Shown piece by piece: positions 50,797 through 63,482 of a DNA stretch of 64,000 nt. Where the stretch lies: NCBI GenBank assembly GCA_035771175.1, contig CM069594.1, positions 14,107,670 to 14,171,669 on the forward strand. The letters run 5' to 3'. Within the stretch, counting starts at the first letter, position 1. Each line of letters starts with the position of its first letter. The DNA is from Paratinospora sagittata (Eukaryota; Streptophyta; Magnoliopsida; Ranunculales; Menispermaceae). Under the pieces are notes generated by a model. The model did no database searches. It saw nothing but the letters and a program-made list of their open reading frames with translations, and had not been told where the DNA came from. The translations under genes and the position numbers were made by a program.

Positions 50797-51950
50797 AGTC
50801 AATGGAATGGTTCTTGAGTGTCAAAATATTAATTTTTCAAAAATAAGGCTATCCAGCAATTTGCCAAAATTCTCGAGAAGGCACTAACGCACTATCAGTG
50901 TTGATAGCACGTTGATAGGGTTCTATAATAAGACATTTGTTTTTTCTGGAAAATTGTCTATAGCGCGCTATCCCCTTTGATGACTCGCTATAAAGCTGTT
51001 GCCTTAATCTTTTCATTTTTAGTAAAATGGGCAATAGCGCGGTATAGGCCTTGATAACACGGTATCGGAAAGTCTAAACAACTCAAGCTCTCTAGTTTGT
51101 GTATATCGACCTGCTATCTGTCAATAGAGAACATGATACACAACCAAATAGCACTCTATCCACGTCTGAGACCAAAATCAGATATTTCTAACGAGAAAAA
51201 TGTGGGCACTTCTGCTTGCTCGATTTTTCTATTCCTTACTCTGTTTTGCCAGGTTATCTTAATTGAAATATGCTCTACTAACACCTAGATGATTCCCTTT
51301 GTCTCGCACGCCCAAAACAACTTTAGATTAAACAATGTTTTGACTTCAAATCATTTTGTACTCACTTGCTCTTTAACCTGCAACTTCTATTTTTATAAAA
51401 CACTCATTCTCTGATTTTCAAAAATACAACACGCACGATTTTTGTAAGTTAGATTGAGCTTTCCAAAGAGTTTTTCAAGAGAAGAAAGTAATGATTCTTG
51501 CATTTGCCAAAACAAGCTTCGAATTGAATCAAAATTGCAATCTGTCTTGATGATAACGTCATTGTTGAGAAAGTTCTTCATTTTATCCCTTTTGTGCTTA
51601 GATTTGCAGAGGGTATCCATTGTTTTAAACTGTAAGTATATGAAGTGGTCTCGGTAAGATAACAACATCAAAAAAGAACACAACACCTGTATTGCATCAA
51701 GAACGCATCAAACAATAGCTTTCGAAGTTTACAAAGATCAAGCTCGAAGAACGAAGACATATCTCATGTCTAATGCATTAGTTTGATCTTTAGTGTGTAG
51801 GGTAACCTCTCGATCAAACTCAGCACTAAAACTCTGAAAATTGCAAAGTCTTCAAGATCACTTCGATATAGTATTTCATTTTGAAAAAAAATTTTCCGCA
51901 AGGTTTTAATCATAATTTCAACGAGTTTTGAATTATTTAAAAGTGTTTTG
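50797..51950 (+). repeat. Copy 45, type D, end P, 1,154 bp
   Basis: Second palindrome ATAGCGCGGTAT; GACTTC; GAGAAAGTTC; GAAGTTTAC; CTTTAGTGTG. Confidence 0.95.
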
Positions 51951-53104
51951 AGTCAATGGAATGGTTCTTGAGTGTCAAAATATTAATTTTTCAAAAATAA
52001 GGCTATCCAGCAATTTGCCAAAATTCTCGAGAAGGCACTAACGCACTATCAGTGTTGATAGCACGTTGATAGGGTTCTATAATAAGACATTTGTTTTTTC
52101 TGGAAAATTGTCTATAGCGCGCTATCCCCTTTGATGACTCGCTATAAAGCTGTTGCCTTAATCTTTTCATTTTTAGTAAAATGGGCAATAGCGCGGTATA
52201 GGCCTTGATAACACGGTATCGGAAAGTCTAAACAACTCAAGCTCTCTAGTTTGTGTATATCGACCTGCTATCTGTCAATAGAGAACATGATACACAACCA
52301 AATAGCACTCTATCCACGTCTGAGACCAAAATCAGATATTTCTAACGAGAAAAATGTGGGCACTTCTGCTTGCTCGATTTTTCTATTCCTTACTCTGTTT
52401 TGCCAGGTTATCTTAATTGAAATATGCTCTACTAACACCTAGATGATTCCCTTTGTCTCGCACGCCCAAAACAACTTTAGATTAAACAATGTTTTGACTT
52501 CAAATCATTTTGTACTCACTTGCTCTTTAACCTGCAACTTCTATTTTTATAAAACACTCATTCTCTGATTTTCAAAAATACAACACGCACGATTTTTGTA
52601 AGTTAGATTGAGCTTTCCAAAGAGTTTTTCAAGAGAAGAAAGTAATGATTCTTGCATTTGCCAAAACAAGCTACGAATTGAATCAAAATTGCAATATGTC
52701 TTGATGATAACGTCATTGTTGAGCAAGTTCTTCATTTTATCCCTTTTGTGCTTAGATTTGCAGAGGGTATCCATTGTTTTAAACTGTAAGTATATGAAGT
52801 GGTCTCGGTAAGATAACAACATCAAAAAAGAACACAACACCTGTATTGCATCAAGAACGCATCAAACAATAGCTTTCGAAGTCTACAAAGATCAAGCTCG
52901 AAGAACGAAGACATATCTCATGTCTAATGCATTAGTTTGATCTTTGGTGTGTAGGGTAACCTCTCGATCAAACTCAGCACTAAAACTCTGAAAATTGCAA
53001 AGTCTTCAAGATCACTTCGATATAGTATTTCATTTTGAAAAAATTTTTTCCGTAAGGTTTTAATCATAATTTCAACGAGTTTTGAATTATTTAAAAGTGT
53101 TTTG
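51951..53104 (+). repeat. Copy 46, type D, end P, 1,154 bp
   Basis: ATAGCGCGGTAT, GACTTC, GCTACGAATTG and CAATATGTC, with AACGCATC; close to copy 48. Confidence 0.95.
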
Positions 53105-54258
53105 AGTCAATGGAATGGTTCTTGAGTGTCAAAATATTAATTTTTCAAAAATAAGGCTATCCAGCAATTTGCCAAAATTCTCGAGAAGGCACTAACGCAC
53201 TATCAGTGTTGATAGCACGTTGATAGGGTTCTATAATAAGACATTTGTTTTTTCTGGAAAATTGTCTATAGCGCGCTATCCCCTTTGATGACTCGCTATA
53301 AAGCTGTTGCCTTAATCTTTTCATTTTTAGTAAAATGGGCAATAGCGCGGTATAGGCCTTGATAACACGGTATCGGAAAGTCTAAACAACTCAAGCTCTC
53401 TAGTTTGTGTATATCGACCTGCTATCTGTCAATAGAGAACATGATACACAACCAAATAGCACTCTATCCACGTCTGAGACCAAAATCAGATATTTCTAAC
53501 GAGAAAAATGTGGGCACTTCTGCTTGCTCGATTTTTCTATTCCTTACTCTGTTTTGCCAGGTTATCTTAATTGAAATATGCTCTACTAACACCTAGATGA
53601 TTCCCTTTGTCTCGCACGCCCAAAACAACTTTAGATTAAACAATGTTTTGAATTCAAATCATTTTGTACTCACTTGCTCTTTAACCTGCAACTTCTATTT
53701 TTATAAAACACTCATTCTCTGATTTTCAAATATACAACACGCACGATTTTTGTAAGTTAGATTGAGCATTCCAAAGAGTTTTTCAAGAGAAGAAAGGAAT
53801 GATTCTTGCATTTGCCAAAACAAGCTTCGAATTGAATCAAAATTGCAATCTGTCTTGATGATAACGTCATTGTTGAGAAAGTTCTTCATTTTATCCCTTT
53901 TGTGCTTAGATTTGCAGAGGGTATCCATTGTTTTAAACTGTAAGTATATGAAGTGGTGTCGGTAAGATAACAACATCAAAAAAGAACACAACACCTGTAT
54001 TGCATCAAGAACGCATCAAACAATAGCTTTCGAAGTCTACAAAGATCAAGCTCGAAGAACGAAGACATATCTCATGTCTAATGCATTAGTTTGATCTTTG
54101 GTGTGTAGGGTAACCTCTCGATCAAACTCAGCACTAAAACTCTGAAAATTGCAAAGTCTTCAAGATCACTTCGATATAGTATTTCATTTTGAAAAAATTT
54201 TTTCCGTAAGGTTTTAATCATAATTTCAACGAGTTTTGAATTATTTAAAAGTGTTTTG
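53105..54258 (+). repeat. Copy 47, type D, end P, 1,154 bp
   Basis: 5-prime half like copies 45 and 46. The 3-prime half matches copy 44 (CAAATATAC, GAGCATTCC, AAAGGAATG, GTGGTGTCGG). Confidence 0.95.
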
Positions 54259-55412
54259 AGTCAATGGAATGGTTCTTGAGTGTCAAAATATTAATTTTTC
54301 AAAAATAAGGCTATCCAGCAATTTGCCAAAATTCTCGAGAAGGCACTAACGCACTATCAGTGTTGATAGCACGTTGATAGGGTTCTATAATAAGACATTT
54401 GTTTTTTCTGGAAAATTGTCTATAGCGCGCTATCCCCTTTGATGACTCGCTATAAAGCTGTTGCCTTAATCTTTTCATTTTTAGTAAAATGGGCAATAGC
54501 GCGGTATAGGCCTTGATAACACGGTATCGGAAAGTCTAAACAACTCAAGCTCTCTAGTTTGTGTATATCGACCTGCTATCTGTCAATAGAGAACATGATA
54601 CACAACCAAATAGCACTCTATCCACGTCTGAGACCAAAATCAGATATTTCTAACGAGAAAAATGTGGGCACTTCTGCTTGCTCGATTTTTCTATTCCTTA
54701 CTCTGTTTTGCCAGGTTATCTTAATTGAAATATGCTCTACTAACACCTAGATGATTCCCTTTGTCTCGCACGCCCAAAACAACTTTAGATTAAACAATGT
54801 TTTGACTTCAAATCATTTTGTACTCACTTGCTCTTTAACCTGCAACTTCTATTTTTATAAAACACTCATTCTCTGATTTTCAAAAATACAACACGCACGA
54901 TTTTTGTAAGTTAGATTGAGCTTTCCAAAGAGTTTTTCAAGAGAAGAAAGTAATGATTCTTGCATTTGCCAAAACAAGCTACGAATTGAATCAAAATTGC
55001 AATATGTCTTGATGATAACGTCATTGTTGAGCAAGTTCTTCATTTTATCCCTTTTGTGCTTAGATTTGCAGAGGGTATCCATTGTTTTAAACTGTAAGTA
55101 TATGAAGTGGTCTCGGTAAGATAACAACATCAAAAAAGAACACAACACCTGTATTGCATCAAGAACACATCAAACAATAGCTTTCGAAGTCTACAAAGAT
55201 CAAGCTCGAAGAACGAAGACATATCTCATGTCTAATGCATTAGTTTGATCTTTGGTGTGTAGGGTAACCTCTCGATCAAACTCAGCACTAAAACTCTAAA
55301 AATTCCAAAGTCTTCAAGATCACTTCGATATAGTATTTCATTTTGAAAAAATGTTTTCCGTAAGGTTTTAATCATAATTTCAACGAGTTTTGAATTATTT
55401 AAAAGTGTTTTG
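54259..55412 (+). repeat. Copy 48, type D, end P variant, 1,154 bp
   Basis: ATAGCGCGGTAT; GACTTC; CAATATGTC; AACACATC; CTCTAAAAATTCC, a 3-prime half shared with copy 55. Confidence 0.95.
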
Positions 55413-56564
55413 AGTCAATGGAATGGTTCTTGAGTGTCAAAATATTAATTTTTCAAAAATAAGGCTATCCAGCAATTTGCCAAAATTCTCGAGAAGGCAC
55501 TAACGCACTATCAGTGTTGATAGCACGTTGATAGGGTTCTATAATAAGACATTTGTTTTTTCTGGAAAATTGTCTATAGCGCGCTATCCCCTTTGATGAC
55601 TCGCTATAAAGCTGTTGACTTAATCTTTTCATTTTTAGTAAAATGGGCAATAGCGCGCTATAGGCCTTTATAACACGGTATCGGAAAGTCTATACAAATT
55701 CAAGCTCTCTAGTTTGTGTATATCGACCTGCTATCTGTCAATAGAGAACATGATACACAACCAAATAGCACTCTATCCACGTCTGAGACCAAAATCAGAT
55801 ATTTCTCACGAGAAAAATTTGGGCACTTCTGCTTGCTCGATTTTTCTATTCCTTACTCAGTTTTGCCAGGTTATCTTAATTGAAATATGCCTACTAACAC
55901 CTAGATGATTCCCTTTGTCTCGACGCCCAAAACAACTTTAGATTAAACAATGTTTTGAATTCAAATCATTTTGTACTCACTTGCTCTTTAACCTGCAACT
56001 TCTATTTTTATAAAACACTCATTCTCTGATTTTCAAAAATACAACACGCACGATTTTTGTAAGTTAGATTGAGCTTTCCAAAGAGTTTTTCAAGAGAATA
56101 AAGTAATGATTCTTGCATTTGCCAAAACAAGCTACGAATTGAATCAAAATTGCAATCTGTCTTGATGATAACGTCATTGTTGAGCAAGTTCTTCATTTTA
56201 TCCCTTTTGTGCTTAGATTTGCAGAGGGTATCCATTGTTTTAAACTGTAAGTATATGAAGTGGTCTCGGTATGATAACACATCAAAAAAGAACACAACAC
56301 CTGTATTGCATCAAGAACACATCAAACAATAGCTTTCAAAGTCTACAAAGATCAAGCTCGAAGAACGAAAACATATCTCATGTCTAATGCATTAGTTTGA
56401 TCTTTGGTGTGTAGGGTAACCTCTCGATCAAAGTCAGCACTAAAACTCTGAAAATTTCAAAGTTTTCAAAATCACTTCGATATAGTATTTCATTTTGAAA
56501 AAATATTTTCCGTAAGGTTTTAATCATAATTTGACGGAGTTTTGAATTATTTAAAAGTGTTTTG
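55413..56564 (+). repeat. Copy 49, type E, end S, 1,152 bp
   Basis: First E unit. It still carries ACTAACGC like the D copies before it, whereas later E copies have ACTAGCGC. Has GTTGACTTAA and CTATACAAATTC. Confidence 0.95.
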
Positions 56565-57717
56565 AGTCAATGGAATTGTTCTTGAGTGTCAAAATATTAA
56601 TTTTTCAAAAATAAGGCTATCCAGCAATTTGCCAAAATTCTCGAGAAGGCACTAGCGCACTATCAGTGTTGATAGCACGTTGATAGGGTTCTATAATAAG
56701 ACATTTGTTTTTTCTGGAAAATTGTCTATAGCGCGCTATCCCCTTTGATGACTCGCTATAAAGCTGTTGACTTAATCTTTTCATTTTTAGTAAAATGGGC
56801 AATAGCGCGCTATAGGCCTTTATAACACGGTATCGGAAAGTCTATACAAATTCAAGCTCTCTAGTTTGTGTATATCGACCTGCTATCTGTCAATAGAGAA
56901 CATGATACACAACCAAATAGCACTCTATCCACGTCTGAGACCAAAATCAGATATTTCTCACGAGAAAAATTTGGGCACTTCTGCTTGCTCGATTTTTCTA
57001 TTCCTTACTCAGTTTTGCCAGGTTATCTTAATTGAAATATGCCTACTAACACCTAGATGATTCCCTTTGTCTCGACGCCCAAAACAACTTTAGATTAAAC
57101 AATGTTTTGAATTCAAATCATTTTGTACTCACTTGCTCTTTAACCTGCAACTTCTATTTTTATAAAACACTCATTCTCTGATTTTCAAAAATACAACACG
57201 CACGATTTTTGTAAGTTTGATTGAGCTTTCCAAAGAGTTTTTCAAGAGAAGAAAGTAATGATTCTTGCATTTGCCAAAACAAGCTTCGAATTGAATCAAA
57301 ATTGCAATCTGTCTTGATGATAACGTCATTGTTGAGAAAGTTCTTCATTTTATCCCTTTTGTGCTTAGATTTGCAGAGGGTATCCATTGTTTTAAACTGT
57401 AAGTATATGAAGTGGTCTCGGTAAGATAACAACATCAAAAAAGAACACAACACCTGTATTGCATCAAGAACGCATCAAACAATAGCTTTCGAAGTCTACA
57501 AAGATCAAGCTCGAAGAACGAAGACATATCTCATGTCTAATGCATTAGTTTGATCTTTGGTGTGTAGGGTAACCTCTCGATCAAAGTCAGCACTAAAACT
57601 CTGAAAATTTCAAAGTTTTCAAAATCACTTCGATATAGTATTTCATTTTGAAAAAATATTTTCCGTAAGGTTTTAATCATAATTTGACGGAGTTTTGAAT
57701 TATTTAAAAGTGTTTTG
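56565..57717 (+). repeat. Copy 50, type E, end S, 1,153 bp
   Basis: GGAATTGTTC at the start. The 3-prime middle (GAGAAAGTTC, GATAACAACATC, AACGCATC) resembles copies 44-47, with private AAGTTTGATTG. A mosaic. Confidence 0.95.
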
Positions 57718-58869
57718 AGTCAATGGAATTGTTCTTGAGTGTCAAAATATTAATTTTTCAAAAATAAGGCTATCCAGCAATTTGCCAAAATTCTCGAGAA
57801 GGCACTAGCGCACTATCAGTGTTGATAGCACGTTGATAGGGTTCTATAATAAGACATTTGTTTTTTCTGGAAAATTGTCTATAGCGCGCTATCCCCTTTG
57901 ATGACTCGCTATAAAGCTGTTGACTTAATCTTTTCATTTTTAGTAAAATGGGCAATAGCGCGCTATAGGCCTTTATAACACGGTATCGGAAAGTCTATAC
58001 AAATTCAAGCTCTCTAGTTTGTGTATATCGACCTGCTATCTGTCAATAGAGAACATGATACACAACCAAATAGCACTCTATCCACGTCTGAGACCAAAAT
58101 CAGATATTTCTCACGAGAAAAATTTGGGCACTTCTGCTTGCTCGATTTTTCTATTCCTTACTCAGTTTTGCCAGGTTATCTTAATTGAAATATGCCTACT
58201 AACACCTAGATGATTCCCTTTGTCTCGACGCCCAAAACAACTTTAGATTAAACAATGTTTTGAATTCAAATCATTTTGTACTCACTTGCTCTTTAACCTG
58301 CAACTTCTATTTTTATAAAACACTCATTCTCTGATTTTCAAAAATACAACACGCACGATTTTTGTAAGTTAGATTGAGCTTTCCAAAGAGTTTTTCAAGA
58401 GAATAAAGTAATGATTCTTGCATTTGCCAAAACAAGCTACGAATTGAATCAAAATTGCAATCTGTCTTGATGATAACGTCATTGTTGAGCAAGTTCTTCA
58501 TTTTATCCCTTTTGTGCTTAGATTTGCAGAGGGTATCCATTGTTTTAAACTGTAAGTATATGAAGTGGTCTCGGTATGATAACACATCAAAAAAGAACAC
58601 AACACCTGTATTGCATCAAGAACACATCAAACAATAGCTTTCAAAGTCTACAAAGATCAAGCTCGAAGAACGAAAACATATCTCATGTCTAATGCATTAG
58701 TTTGATCTTTGGTGTGTAGGGTAACCTCTCGATCAAAGTCAGCACTAAAACTCTGAAAATTTCAAAGTTTTCAAAATCACTTCGATATAGTATTTCATTT
58801 TGAAAAAATATTTTCCGTAAGGTTTTAATCATAATTTGACGGAGTTTTGAATTATTTAAAAGTGTTTTG
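57718..58869 (+). repeat. Copy 51, type E, end S, 1,152 bp
   Basis: GGAATTGTTC and ACTAGCGC; the rest agrees with copy 49. Confidence 0.95.
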
Positions 58870-60021
58870 AGTCAATGGAATTGTTCTTGAGTGTCAAAAT
58901 ATTAATTTTTCAAAAATAAGGCTATCCAGCAATTTGCCAAAATTCTCGAGAAGGCACTAGCGCACTATCAGTGTTGATAGCACGTTGATAGGGTTCTATA
59001 ATAAGACATTTGTTTTTTCTGGAAAATTGTCTATAGCGCGCTATCCCCTTTGATGACTCGCTATAAAGCTGTTGCCTTAATCTTTTCATTTTTAGTAAAA
59101 TGGGCAATAGCGCGCTATAGGCCTTGATAACACGGTATCGGAAAGTCTAAAAAATTCAAGCTCTCTAGTTTGTGTATATCGACCTGCTATCTGTCAATAG
59201 AGAACATGATACACAACCAAATAGCACTCTATCCACGTCTGAGACCAAAATCAGATATTTCTCACGAGAAAAATTTGGGCACTTCTGCTTGCTCGATTTT
59301 TCTATTCCTTACTCAGTTTTGCCAGGTTATCTTAATTGAAATATGCCTACTAACACCTAGATGATTCCCTTTGTCTCGCACGCCCAAAACAACTTTAGAT
59401 TAAACAATGTTTTGAATTCAAATCATTTTGTACTCACTTGCTCTTTAACCTGCAACTTCTATTTTTATAAAACACTCATTCTCTGATTTTCAAAAATACA
59501 ACACGCACGATTTTTGTAAGTTAGATTGAGCTTTCCAAAGAGTTTTTCAAGAGAAGAAAGTAATGATTCTTGCATTTGCATAAACAAGCTTCGAATTGAA
59601 TCAAAATTGCAATCTGTCTTGATGATAACGTCATTGTTCAGCAAGTTCTTCATTTTATCCCTTTTGTGCTTAGATTTGCAGAGGGTATCCATTGTTTTAA
59701 ACTGTAAGTATATGAAGTGGTCTCGGTATGATAACACATCAAAAAAGAACACAACACCTGTATTGCATCAAGAACACATCAAACAATAGCTTTCAAAGTC
59801 TACAAAGATCAAGCTCGAAGAACGAAAACATATCTCATGTCTAATGCATTAGTTTGATCTTTGGTGTGTAGGGTAACCTCTCGATCAAAGTCAGCACTAA
59901 AACTCTGAAAATTTCAAAGTTTTCAAAATCACTTCGATATAGTATTTCATTTTGAAAAAATATTTTCCGTAAGGTTTTAATCATAATTTGACGGAGTTTT
60001 GAATTATTTAAAAGTGTTTTG
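58870..60021 (+). repeat. Copy 52, E/C mosaic, end S, 1,152 bp
   Basis: Keeps ATATGCCTACT but has GGCCTTGATAAC, CTAAAAAATTC and CTCGCACGCCC. Private TGCATAAACAAG and GTTCAGCAAG. Confidence 0.95.
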
Positions 60022-61175
60022 AGTCAATGGAATGGTTCTTGAGTGTCAAAATATTAATTTTTCAAAAATAAGGCTATCCAGCAATTTGCCAAAATTCTCG
60101 AGAAGGCACTAGCGCACTATCAGTGTTGATAGCACGTTGATAGGGTTCTATAATAAGACATTTGTTTTTTCTGGAAAATTGTCTATAGCGCGCTATCCCC
60201 TTTGATGACTCGCTATAAAGCTGTTGCCTTAATCTTTTCATTTTTAGTAAAATGGGCAATAGCGCGCTATAGGCCTTGATAACACGGTATCGGAAAGTCT
60301 AAAAAACTCAAGCTCTCTAGTTTGTGTATATCGACCTGCTATCTGTCAATAGAGAACATGATACACAACCAAATAGCACTCTATCCACGTCTGAGAACAA
60401 AATCAGATATTTCTAACGAGAAAAATTTGGGCACTTCTGCTTGCTCGATTTTTCTATTCCTTACACAGTTTTGCCAGGTTATCTTAATTGAAATATGCTC
60501 TACTAACACCTAGATGATTCCCTTTGTCTCGCACGCCCAAAACAACTTTAGATTAAAAATTGTTTTGAATTCAAATCATTTTGTACTCACTTGCTCTTTA
60601 ACCTGCAACTTCTATTTTTATAAAACACTCATTCTCTGATTTTCAAAAATACAACACGCACGATTTTTGTAAGTTAGATTGAGCTTTCCAAAGAGTTTTT
60701 CAAGAGAAGAAAGTAATGATTCTTGCATTTGCCAAAACAAGCTTCGAATTGAATCAAAATTGCAATATGTCTTGATGATAACGTCATTGTTGAGAAAGTT
60801 CTTCATTTTATCCCTTTTGTGCTTAGATTTGCAGAGGGTATCCATTGTTTTAAACTGTAAGTATATGAAGTGGTCTCGGTAAGATAACAACATCAAAAAA
60901 GAACACAACACCTGTATTGCATCAAGAACACATCAAACCATAGCTTTCGAAGTCTACAAAGATCAAGCTCGAAGAACGAAGACATATCTCATGTCTAATT
61001 CATTAGTTTGATCTTTGGTGTGTAGGGTAACCTCTCGATCAAACTCAGCACTAAAACTCTGAAAATTGCAAAGTCTTCAAGATCACTTCGATATAGTATT
61101 TCATTTTGAAAAAATGTTTTCCGTAAGGTTTTAATCATAATTTCAACGAGTTTTGAATTATTTAAAAGTGTTTTG
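60022..61175 (+). repeat. Copy 53, C-like, end P, 1,154 bp
   Basis: Counterpart of copy 40, with the common bases at the two sites where copy 40 is private. Confidence 0.95.
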
Positions 61176-62329
61176 AGTCAATGGAATGGTTCTTGAGTGT
61201 CAAAATATTAATTTTTCAAAAATAAGGCTATCCAGCAATTTGCCAAAATTCTCGAGAAGGCACTAACGCACTATCAGTGTTGATAGCACGTTGATAGGGT
61301 TCTATAACAAGACATTTGTTTTTTCTGGAAAATTGTCTATAGCGCGCTATCCCCTTTGATGACTCGCTATAAAGCTGTTGCCTTAATCTTTTCATTTTTA
61401 GTAAAATGGGCAATAGCGCGCTATAGGCCTTGATAACACGGTATCGGAAAGTCTAAACAACTCAAGCTCTCTAGTTTGTGTATATCGACCTGCTATCTGT
61501 CAATAGAGAACATGATACACAACCAAATAGCACTCTATCCACGTCTGAGACCAAAATCAGATATTTCTAACGAGAAAAATGTGGGCACTTCTGCTTGCTC
61601 GATTTTTCTATTCCTTACTCTGTTTTGCCAGGTTATCTTAATTGAAATATGCTCTACTAACACCTAGATGATTCCCTTTGTCTCGCACGCCCAAAACAAC
61701 TTTAGATTAAACAATGTTTTGACTTCAAATCATTTTGTACTCACTTGCTCTTTAACCTGCAACTTCTATTTTTATAAAACACTCATTCTCTGATTTTCAA
61801 AAATACAACACGCACGATTTTTGTAAGTTAGATTGAGCTTTCCAAAGAGTTTTTCAAGAGAAGAAAGTAATGATTCTTGCATTTGCCAAAACAAGCTATG
61901 AATTGAATCAAAATTGCAATATGTCTTGATGATAACGTCATTGTTGAGCAAGTTCTTCATTTTATCCCTTTTGTGCTTAGATTTGCAGAGGGTATCCATT
62001 GTTTTAAACTGTAAGTATATGAAGTGGTCTCGGTAAGATAACAACATCAAAAAAGAACACAACACCTGCATTGCATCAAGAACACATCAAACAATAGCTT
62101 TCGAAATCTACAAAGATCAAGCTCGAAGAACGAAGACATATCTCATGTCTAATGCATTAGTTTGATCTTTGGTGTGTAGGGTAACCTCTCGATCAAACTC
62201 AGGACTAAAACTCTAAAAATTGCAAAGTCTTCAAGATCACTTCGATATAGTATTTCATTTTGAAAAAATGTTTTCCGTAAGGTTTTAATCATAATTTCAA
62301 CGAGTTTTAAATTATTTAAAAGTGTTTTG
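61176..62329 (+). repeat. Copy 54, type D, end P variant, 1,154 bp
   Basis: Counterpart of copy 41; reads CGTAAGG where copy 41 has CGTAAAG. Confidence 0.95.
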
Positions 62330-63482
62330 AGCAATGGAATGGTTCTTGAGTGTCAAAATATTAATTTTTCAAAAATAAGGCTATCCAGCAATTTGCCAAA
62401 ATTCTCGAGAAGGCACTAACGCACTATCAGTGTTGATAGCACGTTGATAGGGTTCTATAATAAGACATTTGTTTTTTCTGGAAAATTGTCTATAGCGCGC
62501 TATCCCCTTTGATGACTCGCTATAAAGCTGTTGCCTTAATCTTTTCATTTTTAGTAAAATGGGCAATAGCGCGCTATAGGCCTTGATAACACGGTATCGG
62601 AAAGTCTAAACAACTCAAGCTCTGTAGTTTGTGTATATCGACCTGCTATCTGTCAATAGAGAACATGATACACAACCAAATAGCACTCTATCCACGTCTG
62701 AGACCAAAATCAGATATTTCTAACGAGAAAAATGTGGGCACTTCTGCTTGCTCGATTTTTCTATTCCTTACTCTGTTTTGCCAGGTTATCTTAATTGAAA
62801 TATGCTCTACTAACACCTAGATGATTCCCTTTGTCTCGCACGCCCAAAACAACTTTAGATTAAACAATGTTTTGACTTCAAATCATTTTGTACTCACTTG
62901 CTCTTTAACCTGCAACTTCTATTTTTATAAAACACTCATTCTCTGATTTTCAAAAATACAACACGCACGATTTTTGTAAGTTAGATTGAGCTTTCCAAAG
63001 AGTTTTTCAAGAGAAGAAAGTAATGATTCTTGCATTTGCCAAAACAAGCTACGAATTGAATCAAAATTGCAATATGTCTTGATGATAACGTCATTGTTGA
63101 GCAAGTTCTTCATTTTATCCCTTTTGTGCTTAGATTTGCAGAGGGTATCCATTGTTTTAAACTGTAAGTATATGAAGTGGTCTCGGTAAGATAACAACAT
63201 CAAAAAAGAACACAACACCTGTATTGCATCAAGAACACATCAAACAATAGCTTTCGAAGTCTACAAAGATCAAGCTCGAAGAACGAAGACATATCTCATG
63301 TCTAATGCATTAGTTTGATCTTTGGTGTGTAGGGTAACCTCTCGATCAAACTCAGCACTAAAACTCTAAAAATTCCAAAGTCTTCAAGATCACTTCGATA
63401 TAGTATTTCATTTTGAAAAAATGTTTTCCGTAAGGTTTTAATCATAATTTCAACGAGTTTTGAATTATTTAAAAGTCTTTTG
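62330..63482 (+). repeat. Copy 55, type D, end P variant, 1,153 bp
   Basis: A T is missing at the start (GAGCAATGG). GCTCTGTAG is shared with copy 44. The 3-prime half matches copy 48; private AAGTCTTTTG. Confidence 0.95.

Larger units (their letters stand above)
55413..60021 (+). repeat. Block of short E-type units (copies 49-52)
   Basis: These units are 1,152-1,153 bp. All four share ATATGCCTACT (two bases shorter than elsewhere with one substitution effect), CTTACTCAG, TTTGACGGAG and an S end. Copies 49-51 also share CTCGACGCCC, CCTTTATAAC and CTATACAAATTC. The 3-prime halves of copies 49 and 51 match (AGAATAAAG, GGTATGATAACACATC, TTTCAAAGTC) at a spacing of 2,305 bp, while copy 50 carries a different 3-prime middle. 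Confidence 0.85.
60022..62329 (+). repeat. Distal instance of the copy 40-41 dimer (copies 53-54)
   Basis: Counterpart of 45,029-47,336. Flanking copies (52 versus 39, 55 versus 42) differ, so the shared block is bounded at roughly dimer size. Confidence 0.87.
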
